Assembly (NCBI GenBank): GCA_030606765.1
Contig: JAUWFX010000125.1
Coordinates: 1 to 5,225 of the forward strand
DNA length: 5,225 nt
Source: Dehalococcoidia bacterium
Lineage (GTDB): Bacteria > Chloroflexota > Dehalococcoidia > GIF9 > AB-539-J10
Direction: 5' to 3'
Shown: positions 1 to 4,720 of the stretch, piece by piece
Position numbering within the stretch: the stretch's first letter is position 1
How the letters are laid out: the number at the start of each line of letters is the position of its first letter
Notes under the pieces: model-generated
The model's database searches: none
Told to the model about the DNA's origin: nothing
Seen by the model: only the letters and a program-made list of their open reading frames with translations
Made by a program: the position numbers and the translations under genes

Positions 1-274
1 CGGTTTCTTTGCCGACGGAACCTACGGTAATTATTCAGTTGGCGCACCATATGTCACCGGTCTATTTTACGGTGGGGGAGGTGGGCAGTTACTCGCTCAG
101 TTTATCAGTGTAGTAGTGGTTGCCGCTTGGGCATTCGGCATGGGATACCTGATTTTTAAGCTGATGGACAAGGCTTTTGGGGTGCGTATATCTCCGGAAG
201 AGGAGCTGCAGGGATTGGATATCCCAGAGCATGGCACGCCAGCTTATCCTGATTTCTTTGCTGTGCCAAAATAA
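1..274 (+). CDS. amt: Ammonium transporter (Amt family), C-terminal fragment
   Basis: This is the last 90 codons of an Amt/MEP/Rh-family ammonium channel, an inner-membrane protein that imports ammonium. The frame opens at base 2 and runs to TAA at 272-274; the start lies outside the window. A glycine run precedes GGGQLLAQ, followed by a hydrophobic final membrane helix (FISVVVVAAWAFGMGYLIF) and a cytoplasmic tail. The tail contains RISPEEELQGLDIPEHG.PAY, the ending typical of bacterial Amt proteins. In the family this tail docks the P-II protein, and a P-II gene begins 22 nt downstream, so the two are probably cotranscribed. Identification is firm although only the end is present. Confidence 0.93.
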   Translation, partial: GFFADGTYGNYSVGAPYVTGLFYGGGGGQLLAQFISVVVVAAWAFGMGYLIFKLMDKAFGVRISPEEELQGLDIPEHGTPAYPDFFAVPK

Positions 275-296
275 CATGATATAAGGATACAAGAAG

Positions 297-635
297 ATGA
301 AAAAGATAGAGGCGATAATTAGAATAGAGAAATTTGAGGAAGTGAGGGAGGGTTTAAAGGGGTTAGGCTATCCCGGAATGACAAAGACCCCTGTCGAGGG
401 CCATGGGAAACAGAAGGGACTTAAACAACAGTTTCGTGGGACAACGTTTGAGATGGACTTCCTGCCCAAGCTCAAAATTGAGATTGTTGTCCTTGATGAA
501 GATGTGCCCAAAATGCTAAATGTCATCACCCACGCTGCCAGAACTGGTGACACAGGAGATGGGAAGATATTTGTTCTCCCGGTTGATAATGCAGTGCGTA
601 TCAGGACCGGGGAGGATGGAGACAACGCTATATAA
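297..635 (+). CDS. glnB: P-II family nitrogen regulatory protein, Phe at the uridylylation position
   Basis: This 112-residue protein has the usual P-II length. P-II trimers bind ATP/ADP and 2-oxoglutarate and control ammonium channels and glutamine metabolism in the cytoplasm. Visible features are the N-terminal MKKIEAIIR strand, G37-K38-Q39-K40-G41 at the base of the T-loop, D54 and K58 in MDFLPK, the B-loop RTGDTGDGK (82-90) and the C-loop RIRTGEDG (101-108). The T-loop reads FRGTTF at 46-51 where enterobacterial GlnB has YRGAEY. The uridylylated Tyr51 is therefore Phe, and the Ser49 phosphorylated in cyanobacteria is Thr. AAGGA at 283-287 sits 9 nt before ATG. Its place between amt and glnA fits either a glnK or a glnB name; the sequence does not separate them. 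Confidence 0.95.
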   Translation: MKKIEAIIRIEKFEEVREGLKGLGYPGMTKTPVEGHGKQKGLKQQFRGTTFEMDFLPKLKIEIVVLDEDVPKMLNVITHAARTGDTGDGKIFVLPVDNAVRIRTGEDGDNAI

Positions 636-656
636 AGGGAGATTAAAAACCGGAAA

Positions 657-663
657 AAGGAGG
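657..663 (+). promoter_or_regulatory. Ribosome binding site that fixes the glnA start
   Basis: AAGGAGG lies 6 nt before the ATG at 670. It decides the start of glutamine synthetase. The open frame extends upstream to an ATG at 520, but that start would overlap the P-II gene by 116 nt and add an N-terminal extension with no resemblance to the family. Confidence 0.85.
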
Positions 664-669
664 GCAGAA

Positions 670-2013
670 ATGGAAAACAGAAGCAGTAAGGAAAGCAAAG
701 AGTATATTCTCAAGGTGGCTAAAGAGCACGATGTCAAGTTCATCAGACTGTGGTTTACCGACATTCTGGGCATTCTGAAAGGCTTTGCCATTACTGTGGA
801 GGAACTGGAAGGCGCCCTGGAACAAGGGATGGGCTTTGATGGTTCCTCTATCCAGGGATTCGCCCGCATTGACGAGAGCGATATGGTGGCTATGCCTGAC
901 CCGGACACCTTTGAGTTGCTCCCCTGGAGACCCAGAGTGCACCATGCCGTAGCCAGGATGTTCTGCGACATTCAGAAACCCGGGGGTGAGGTCTTCGAGG
1001 GAGACCCCAGATACGTGCTGAAGAGAAATTTGAAGCGAGCGGCTGACATGGGATACACCTCCTATGTGGGCCCGGAGTTGGAGTACTTCTACTTTCAGGA
1101 TTCAAAGGGAACTCAGAAATTGGACGAAGGGGGCTACTTCGACATGACACCCTTGGATGTCGCTACTGACCTAAGGCGAGAAACAGTTCTTACCTTGGAA
1201 GAGATGGGCATAGCCGTTGAATATTCCCACCACGAGGTCGCTGCCAGCCAGCACGAGATAGATATGAGGTACACTGACGCCCTGACCATGGCTGACAATG
1301 TGATGACCTACCGCCTGGTAGTCAAGCAAATAGCTTTACAGCAGGGAGTTTACGCTACCTTTATGCCTAAGCCGGTCTTCGGCATTAATGGCAGTGGCAT
1401 GCATGTCCACCAGTCACTGTTTAAAGGTGATGCCAACGCCTTCTTTGATAAGAATGATGAATATCACCTCTCTAAGCTAGCCAAGCACTATATCGCCGGG
1501 CTGCTAAGGCATGCCCCTGAAATCACTGCGGTCAACAATCAGTGGGTCAATTCCTACAAGCGGCTGGTTCCCGGATATGAGGCACCCGTGTACCTTTCAT
1601 GGGCACGGCGAAATCGGGCCGACCTGATCAGAGTTCCAGAGTATATGCCAGGCAAAGAAAAGGCTACCAGGATAGAGTTCAGGTCCCCTGATCCTGCTTG
1701 CAACCCCTACCTTGCCTTCGCCGTGATGCTGGCTGCTGGACTGGAAGGAGTTGAGAAGGAATATGAAGTACCAGACCCTGTAGAAGAGAATGTATATGAG
1801 ATGACCGAGGAGGAGAGAGAGAGGCGAGGGATAGGCACTCTACCCGGCAGCCTTTGGGAGGCAATCCAGCTCACGGAAAAAAGTGAACTGGTGAAAAAAG
1901 CCCTTGGCGACCACGTTTTTGATGCTTTCATCGAGAATAAGAAGATCGAATGGGATCAATACCGGAGCCAGGTAACCGAATACGAGCTTAAGAGGTATTT
2001 ACCAATCCTGTGA
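670..2013 (+). CDS. glnA: Glutamine synthetase, type I-alpha
   Basis: This 447-residue enzyme makes glutamine from glutamate, ammonia and ATP in the cytoplasm, as a dodecamer in this family. Motifs in order are DGSSIQGF (57-64), E136 and E138 in GPELEYF, the HHEVA block with E189, H195 and E196, NGSGMHVH (240-247) with catalytic H245, NSYKR with R298, the flap residue E304 in PGYEAP, and RIEFR (334-338). R66 in ARIDESDM aligns with Arg62 of Bacillus subtilis GlnA, a residue linked to feedback inhibition in the alpha class. The length matches I-alpha enzymes, and the longer beta-type insertion is absent. Family members of this class are not adenylylated. The gene follows the P-II gene by 34 nt, so channel, sensor and enzyme probably form one operon. 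All key residues seen are intact. Confidence 0.96.
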   Translation: MENRSSKESKEYILKVAKEHDVKFIRLWFTDILGILKGFAITVEELEGALEQGMGFDGSSIQGFARIDESDMVAMPDPDTFELLPWRPRVHHAVARMFCDIQKPGGEVFEGDPRYVLKRNLKRAADMGYTSYVGPELEYFYFQDSKGTQKLDEGGYFDMTPLDVATDLRRETVLTLEEMGIAVEYSHHEVAASQHEIDMRYTDALTMADNVMTYRLVVKQIALQQGVYATFMPKPVFGINGSGMHVHQSLFKGDANAFFDKNDEYHLSKLAKHYIAGLLRHAPEITAVNNQWVNSYKRLVPGYEAPVYLSWARRNRADLIRVPEYMPGKEKATRIEFRSPDPACNPYLAFAVMLAAGLEGVEKEYEVPDPVEENVYEMTEEERERRGIGTLPGSLWEAIQLTEKSELVKKALGDHVFDAFIENKKIEWDQYRSQVTEYELKRYLPIL

Positions 2014-2079
2014 GCGGAATACGTATATTCACTAAACAGGGCAGGTTTAGTTAGACTCACACCACTTTTACTGCCGTTC
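2014..2079. other. Short intergenic stretch between glnA and the mobile element
   Basis: There is no gene here. A 7-bp inverted repeat ACTAAAC/GTTTAGT (2031-2037, 2045-2051) with a 7-nt loop follows the glnA stop. It is A+T-rich and has no T-run after it, so it is a weak terminator candidate at best. A second imperfect stem (2062-2087) crosses into the left terminal repeat. A real glnA terminator may have been displaced by the insertion. Confidence 0.35.
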
Positions 2080-2099
2080 GGTAGTGGGTCAATTTGAAA
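2080..2099 (+). repeat. Left terminal inverted repeat
   Basis: GGTAGTGGGTCAATTTGAAA. Compared with the right end read inward, it differs only at positions 8, 9 and 13. Both ends are followed by TTGACA starting at base 31. Confidence 0.72.
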
Positions 2100-2109
2100 C
2101 TCAAAAAGC

Positions 2110-2139
2110 TTGACAAAATGACGGGGGGGTGTATATAAT
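2110..2139 (+). promoter_or_regulatory. Consensus promoter at the left end, reading inward
   Basis: TTGACA (2110-2115) and TATAAT (2134-2139) are separated by 18 nt, perfect hexamers for the housekeeping sigma factor. No plus-strand gene follows; transcription would start near 2146 and enter a hairpin. A run of seven G (2123-2129) lies in the spacer. Confidence 0.75.
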
Positions 2140-2145
2140 ATACAC
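2129..2145. promoter_or_regulatory. Palindrome over the -10 box, possible operator
   Basis: GTGTATAT-A-ATATACAC is a perfect 8-bp inverted repeat around one central base, and it contains the TATAAT at 2134-2139. A dyad covering the -10 box and ending at the predicted start is a common repressor-site layout. The protein that would bind is unknown; the winged-helix-like product at 3793-4239 is one candidate inside the element. Confidence 0.5.
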
Positions 2146-2201
2146 AGTAGATGTTACGAAAGGGAACGATGTAAGGTTCTGTCCTTATGAGGTTCCCTTT
2201 C
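2146..2201 (+). ncRNA. Candidate small RNA or hairpin, left end of element
   Basis: A transcript from the 2110 promoter would begin near 2146 and form a perfect 10-bp stem, GAAAGGGAAC (2158-2167) with GTTCCCTTTC (2192-2201). Inside is a second 5-bp stem, TAAGG (2172-2176) with CCTTA (2183-2187), and a 6-nt loop. The stem ends 5 nt beyond the stop codon of the convergent NYN gene, so it could equally cap or terminate that mRNA. A T7 run at 2218-2224 comes 16 nt after the stem, too far for a classical terminator. The 3' end is not defined. Confidence 0.45.
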
Positions 2202-2206
2202 AATAT

Positions 2207-2692
2207 TTATAGTCTTATTTTTTTCTCAAGGGCATCAACATAACTTAGATAGGTTCCTGCTCCTTGTTCTAGCAGGTGCGAACACTTCTTTTTCGTTGTA
2301 GCTATAACTGCCCGCAATTTATTCTTTAATATTAGATATTCAACTAGACAAGTAAAGTCTCCATCACTCGTTAGTAGGACAGCTTCCTTGTAAACTCTAT
2401 ATTGGGTCATAGATTTGAGAACTAATTCAGAGTCAATATTCCCCTTTAAATTACCATTAACATCATAATAGGTTTGCTTATACACCATTTCGTACCCTTC
2501 AGATTGAAGTCTGTTATATAATCCTTGATTGGAATTAACAAACCCTATACAATAGTACGCCTTATCAACACCATATGTTTCCCTAAGGTGCTTTATAAGC
2601 TTCTTTGTATTTATCTTCCACCCTAAATCCTTTTTTGCTTTGTATAGGTTTACCCCATCAATAAAGGCTGCATTAGTTAATGGTTTCTTCAT
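2207..2692 (-). CDS. NYN-domain (LabA/DUF88-like) putative ribonuclease
   Basis: This 161-residue protein is almost entirely one NYN domain, a PIN-like fold whose characterised members cut RNA using acidic residues and a metal ion. The acidic set is visible: D12 and N15 in FIDGVNLY, D87 in GNIDSELV, and D110 and D112 in LLTSDGDF. No membrane segment or extra domain is seen. The gene lies inside the element, 28 nt after the transposase stop on the same strand. A -10 box sits 8 nt before its ATG and no ribosome binding site is present, so the mRNA may be leaderless. Its 3' end meets a 10-bp stem-loop with an opposing promoter. Family assignment is confident; substrate and role are unknown. Confidence 0.85.
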   Translation of the reverse strand: MKKPLTNAAFIDGVNLYKAKKDLGWKINTKKLIKHLRETYGVDKAYYCIGFVNSNQGLYNRLQSEGYEMVYKQTYYDVNGNLKGNIDSELVLKSMTQYRVYKEAVLLTSDGDFTCLVEYLILKNKLRAVIATTKKKCSHLLEQGAGTYLSYVDALEKKIRL

Positions 2693-2700
2693 ATTGAGCG

Positions 2701-2729
2701 ATTATATACTACAAAATAAGTTAAGTCAT
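2701..2729 (-). promoter_or_regulatory. Probable promoter of the NYN gene
   Basis: On the minus strand TATAAT (2706-2701) lies 17 nt after ATGACT (2729-2724), a weak -35 that overlaps the end of the transposase gene. The -10 ends 8 nt before the ATG, predicting a leader of at most 1-2 nt. CGCTCAA follows the -10 directly and resembles part of the element's repeated motif. Confidence 0.55.
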
Positions 2730-3557
2730 CAGTTTTACAATCTCCTCAACAGTCCAGACATGATTGCTAATCCCTGCTGCCATTGCTGGTGTTCTATGAC
2801 ACGGATTAGCTAACGATATATGTGGTCTGGCAAAGTTATAATACATAAAGTGAAGAGCTACGGCATACTCTAGGTTCTCTATCTTCTTTGAGAAGCCATT
2901 AGTTAGTCTAGTAAATCGCCTCATGCTCATTCGCATTGTAAGATTCTGTCGTTCGATATAGCTTGTAGATGCTCTTGTCATATCGGGAGAACCATTTACC
3001 GGTTTCGCCTTTGAGTGAGTGCATTTTGGTGGGCTATAGCGTCCATATTCATCTTGTGTATTGCCATAGTATTTAACTAACATGGCATAGTCTATGTCAT
3101 TACCGAAGGCATTTCTTATTGCCTCATAATACATTCTATGTCCGTCAGTAGTGAGTTGAACACGATTTGAAAGACGTCCCTTAATATCTTTGGCGAACGC
3201 ATGAGCATATTCTAGTTCACGTAAACCAACTAGCCAGCTTAGGACTAACTTCGTGTCGGAATCTATTGCCACGAATGTCCAAACATCGCCATAACCGAAT
3301 TGGTTTTGTTTATTTCGAGGTACATTCTTTGCCTTCGCATAGCAGAATGACCAGATTTCATCACATTCTACCCTTTGGCATGATAGATTCCTTAGATTGT
3401 TATCCAGATACTCAGCGCAGGCTTTACCAACATCACGTAAAAGCCTGAGGACTGTGCCCTTTGCTGTATTTGTTATTCTGCAAGTGGCAAGTATTGAATT
3501 TCCCTCAACGAGTGCTGATATTACTCTAGCTTTTTTCTCAAGACTTAACTTATTCAT
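2721..3557 (-). CDS. tnpA: IS1-family-like DDE transposase
   Basis: This 278-residue protein resembles the single-ORF 'IS1 family' transposases common in environmental bacteria. Residue numbers here count from an upstream Met at 3572, so subtract 5 for the chosen start. An N-terminal helix-turn-helix-like segment (about 10-45) is followed by a DDE core: D71 in VECDEIWSF, D143 in LTTDGHR, and E207 in SYIERQNLTMRM. The end, HFMYYNFARPH, is typical of the group. The inner Met (3557-3555) is preferred because relatives begin MNKL and because the -10 box of a perfect promoter ends 6 nt before it; the outer ATG overlaps the promoter. No frameshift or stop is seen, so the enzyme may be active. Confidence 0.9.
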   Translation of the reverse strand: MNKLSLEKKARVISALVEGNSILATCRITNTAKGTVLRLLRDVGKACAEYLDNNLRNLSCQRVECDEIWSFCYAKAKNVPRNKQNQFGYGDVWTFVAIDSDTKLVLSWLVGLRELEYAHAFAKDIKGRLSNRVQLTTDGHRMYYEAIRNAFGNDIDYAMLVKYYGNTQDEYGRYSPPKCTHSKAKPVNGSPDMTRASTSYIERQNLTMRMSMRRFTRLTNGFSKKIENLEYAVALHFMYYNFARPHISLANPCHRTPAMAAGISNHVWTVEEIVKLMT

Positions 3558-3563
3558 ACTCCT

Positions 3564-3592
3564 ATTATACATGACCGCTCAAGCATTGTCAA
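3564..3592 (-). promoter_or_regulatory. Consensus promoter of the transposase gene
   Basis: On the minus strand TTGACA (3592-3587) and TATAAT (3569-3564) are separated by 17 nt, a perfect consensus. The predicted start is at or next to the A of the ATG at 3557. An AGGAG lies between -10 and ATG, but it would not be transcribed from this promoter and is only 1 nt from the ATG. The spacer begins with ATGCTTGAGCG, shared with the right-end promoter. Confidence 0.82.
3576..3592 (-). repeat. 17-bp shared promoter element, copy 1
   Basis: TTGACAATGCTTGAGCG on the minus strand is identical to 4616-4632. The core GCTCAAGCAT (plus strand) recurs at 3632-3641 and 4634-4643. All copies sit next to or across -35 boxes, which suggests a common regulator or descent from a duplicated promoter. 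Confidence 0.8.
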
Positions 3593-3631
3593 TAGATAAA
3601 CCAGCTATTTTGAAAATATATTACCTTGAAG

Positions 3632-3641
3632 GCTCAAGCAT
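3632..3641 (+). repeat. GCTCAAGCAT element, copy 2
   Basis: This 10-bp core of the shared element is placed 2 nt before the -35 box of the plus-strand RNA promoter. Confidence 0.65.
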
Positions 3642-3643
3642 AC

Positions 3644-3673
3644 TTGACATTTTAGGTATTAACAGGATATAAT
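3644..3673 (+). promoter_or_regulatory. Consensus promoter of the structured RNA
   Basis: TTGACA (3644-3649) and TATAAT (3668-3673) are perfect hexamers 18 nt apart. The predicted start near 3680 lies 5 nt before a long closing stem and no start codon or open frame follows. It is divergent from the transposase promoter, about 52 nt away. Confidence 0.8.
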
Positions 3674-3679
3674 CAAAAT

Positions 3680-3783
3680 AGTAAAGCCACTACCATAGCT
3701 GGTGACGGTAACATCTTTGCCTACGCTGGTTGCGTAGGGGGCCTGGATGCCCGTGGGTCTAATGACCCGCCATGGTAGTGGCT
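3680..3783 (+). ncRNA. Candidate structured non-coding RNA, branched fold
   Basis: A perfect 12-bp closing stem, AGCCACTACCAT (3685-3696) with its complement (3772-3783), encloses 75 nt containing at least three hairpins. These are CCTACGC/GCGTAGG (3720-3726, 3732-3738) with a 5-nt loop; GGGC/GCCC (3739-3742, 3749-3752); and a 7-bp stem with one G-T pair (3753-3759, 3764-3770) closed by loop TAAT. The hairpins stack almost without gaps. The stretch 3697-3719 is mostly unpaired and could hold a conserved core. A consensus promoter reads straight into it. It is not a tRNA, SRP RNA or riboswitch class I recognise. The structure also exists on the minus strand, 9 nt past the stop at 3793, so it may also end that transcript. 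Confidence 0.62.
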
Positions 3784-3792
3784 ATTCTGTCT

Positions 3793-4239
3793 TCATCCTT
3801 CATCTTCTGTTATTGTCGGTTTTATAATTGCCTTCTCAGTAAGTTGCCAGACACTTCTGCCGACCATTCTGGTATAGTTGTTACGTTTCAAGCCCACTAG
3901 GGCAAAGTGTAATACACGCTTCGGTGCTTTGTTATTGAATGATATACTCTCATTTTTCGCCATCTCCGCCAATTCATTCAAAGACCGAGCTTTGCCGTCC
4001 GCTAAGGCTCTTACGATAAACTGGCTAAGTTCAGTTCGACCAATTACCTTACGTCCATTAATAGCTTTCACTTGCAGTAAAGACAACTGAGTTGTTTGTG
4101 TTCGTAAGTCTTCTTCTTTGATGAGCAGGTCTATAGCTTGCTCTAATTCTATAAGCCTATTAAGGCGTTGCGTTAATTGGCTATGCTCGCCTTTAACCTT
4201 TTCGAGTCGCTGCCGGAGTTCCTCTTTAATACTTTTCAC
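3793..4239 (-). CDS. Coiled-coil plus winged-helix-like passenger protein, unknown function
   Basis: This 148-residue protein is read from a GTG at 4239-4237. Residues 1-40 are charged with heptad-like leucines and isoleucines, likely a coiled coil for dimerisation. Residues 68-135 look like a small winged-helix or HARE-type domain: a helix GRTELSQFIVRALADG, then SLNELAEMAK, then a final GRSVWQL strand-like segment. This suggests DNA binding, perhaps as the element's regulator; that is inference. The upstream ATG at 4281 is rejected because the promoter lies inside that extension. The -10 box ends 6 nt before GTG and there is no ribosome binding site. I do not recognise a named family. Confidence 0.72.
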   Translation of the reverse strand: MKSIKEELRQRLEKVKGEHSQLTQRLNRLIELEQAIDLLIKEEDLRTQTTQLSLLQVKAINGRKVIGRTELSQFIVRALADGKARSLNELAEMAKNESISFNNKAPKRVLHFALVGLKRNNYTRMVGRSVWQLTEKAIIKPTITEDEG

Positions 4240-4245
4240 ACATCT

Positions 4246-4275
4246 ATTATAAAATACCCACTGGCATCTTGTCAA
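4246..4275 (-). promoter_or_regulatory. Consensus promoter of the winged-helix-like gene
   Basis: On the minus strand TTGACA (4275-4270) and TATAAT (4251-4246) are separated by 18 nt. Six nucleotides separate the -10 box from the GTG start, the same arrangement as at the transposase gene. This promoter lacks the shared GCTCAAGCAT element. Confidence 0.75.
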
Positions 4276-4307
4276 GTCCAAGTTGGTACATCAGTCATTC
4301 CATTAGC

Positions 4308-4328
4308 AAAAAATGAGGGGCAAGTGCC
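4308..4328 (-). terminator. Weak terminator candidate after the small basic gene
   Basis: On the minus strand a very short GGCA/TGCC stem is followed a few bases later by six T (complement of 4308-4313). The stem is too small to be convincing, but the position, 29 nt past the stop codon, is suitable. Confidence 0.25.
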
Positions 4329-4357
4329 TGATTTGTTTTTATGATACCTTGACTGTA

Positions 4358-4597
4358 TTATGGCTGTTTAGTTTGCCACCTAGCTTGTGCTGCCTTTTGA
4401 GCTATTTCCTTACGTTGTTCGGGCGTCAACTTCTCAGCCCTAGCCTTACCACCCTTTAGGCCACCAAGTCTACCTAGAGCTACAGCATCAAAATTGGGCT
4501 TGGGTTTAGGTTTAGGCGACACTTGCTCAGTAGCTTCTTGAACAACACGAAATGCCGTAACACTGAAATCGTGTTCCTTTTTCTTTCTCTTAGCCAT
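4358..4597 (-). CDS. Small basic KGGKAR-motif protein, unknown function
   Basis: This 79-residue, strongly basic protein starts MAKRKKKEHD, has a lysine-proline linker (29-34), then a conserved block at 40-74: ALGRLGG-KGGKARAEKLTPEQRKEIAQKAAQARW. The block occurs in many small hypothetical proteins of bacteria and mobile elements. Some are labelled histone-like or RNA-binding without proof that I know of. Its charge suggests nucleic-acid binding. The Met at 4597 is preferred over 4615 because a -10-like box ends 6 nt before it. It is the gene nearest the right end of the element and is driven by the promoter in that end. Confidence 0.72.
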   Translation of the reverse strand: MAKRKKKEHDFSVTAFRVVQEATEQVSPKPKPKPNFDAVALGRLGGLKGGKARAEKLTPEQRKEIAQKAAQARWQTKQP

Positions 4598-4603
4598 ACT
4601 TAA

Positions 4604-4632
4604 ATGGTAAACCATCGCTCAAGCATTGTCAA
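4604..4632 (-). promoter_or_regulatory. Right-end inward promoter
   Basis: On the minus strand TTGACA (4632-4627) is followed after 17 nt by TACCAT (4609-4604), a 4 of 6 match to the -10 consensus, ending 6 nt before the ATG at 4597. The -35 starts at base 31 of the right end, mirroring the left end, and is flanked on both sides by ATGCTTGAGCG. Confidence 0.65.
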
Positions 4633-4643
4633 CGCTCAAGCAT
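4616..4643 (-). repeat. Direct repeats of the shared element, copies 3 and 4
   Basis: ATGCTTGAGCG occurs twice on the minus strand (4643-4633 and 4626-4616), separated exactly by the TTGACA -35 box. The inner copy with the -35 equals the 17-bp sequence at 3576-3592. The layout looks like a double operator around a -35. Confidence 0.75.
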
Positions 4644-4662
4644 TTCAAAATGATACACTACC
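4643..4662 (-). repeat. Right terminal inverted repeat
   Basis: Read inward on the minus strand it is GGTAGTGTATCATTTTGAAA, 17 of 20 identical to 2080-2099. Bases outside the GG do not match the left flank. Confidence 0.72.
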
Positions 4663-4677
4663 CACTAATAGCAGGTA

Positions 4678-4706
4678 TTGACAAAGACAGCTAAACTGCT
4701 TAAAGT
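4678..4706 (+). promoter_or_regulatory. Possible promoter of the I42 lipoprotein gene
   Basis: TTGACA (4678-4683) is followed after 17 nt by TAAAGT (4701-4706), a 4 of 6 match. It lies just outside the mobile element and would give a leader of about 90 nt. Confidence 0.4.
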
Positions 4707-4720
4707 GTCCATTAATGAGT

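Larger units (their letters stand above)
2080..4662. mobile_element. IS1-family-like transposon with passenger genes and candidate ncRNAs
   Basis: The element is delimited by inverted ends, GGTAGTGGGTCAATTTGAAA on the left and the complement of 4643-4662 on the right, which agree at 17 of 20 positions. Similarity stops at the terminal GG, giving sharp edges. IS1-family ends also begin GGTxxTG, which fits the IS1-like transposase inside. The element carries four minus-strand genes and two plus-strand promoters without genes. At about 2.58 kb it exceeds classical IS1, but longer single-ORF members with passengers are known (ISMhu11-type group, from memory). The 9-bp flanks CTGCCGTTC and CACTAATAG do not match, so no target duplication is seen. 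The unit is inferred from the ends; it could also be two abutting elements. Confidence 0.7.

Noticed and set aside
520..669. Upstream extension of the glutamine synthetase frame to an ATG at 520
   Set aside because: It overlaps the P-II gene by 116 nt, and a strong ribosome binding site fixes the start at 670.
516..1931. Minus-strand open frames across the P-II and glnA genes
   Set aside because: They are mirror frames of well-identified genes and have no family resemblance.
2062..2087. Stem CCAC..CTGCCG / CGGTAGTGG as glnA terminator
   Set aside because: It has a bulge and a G-T pair, no T-run, and half of it belongs to the transposon end, so it is probably incidental.
3606..3618. TATTTT-G-AAAATA palindrome in the spacer between divergent promoters
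   Set aside because: It is short and A+T-only apart from the centre, expected by chance in such DNA; its likeness to TTTTGAAA of the ends is not enough for a claim.
3266..3672. Plus-strand open frames (3266-3448 and 3397-3672) over the transposase
   Set aside because: They lie opposite the transposase and its promoter, without a ribosome binding site or recognisable motif.
3685..3783. tRNA, SRP RNA or integron attC site
   Set aside because: There is no T-arm motif or 7-bp acceptor, no SRP loop sequence, and no integrase or attC core sites; the stem is too perfect for attC.
3685..3783. Guide RNA of a TnpB or IscB nuclease
   Set aside because: No TnpB/IscB-like gene is in the window; the nearby nuclease is a NYN protein.
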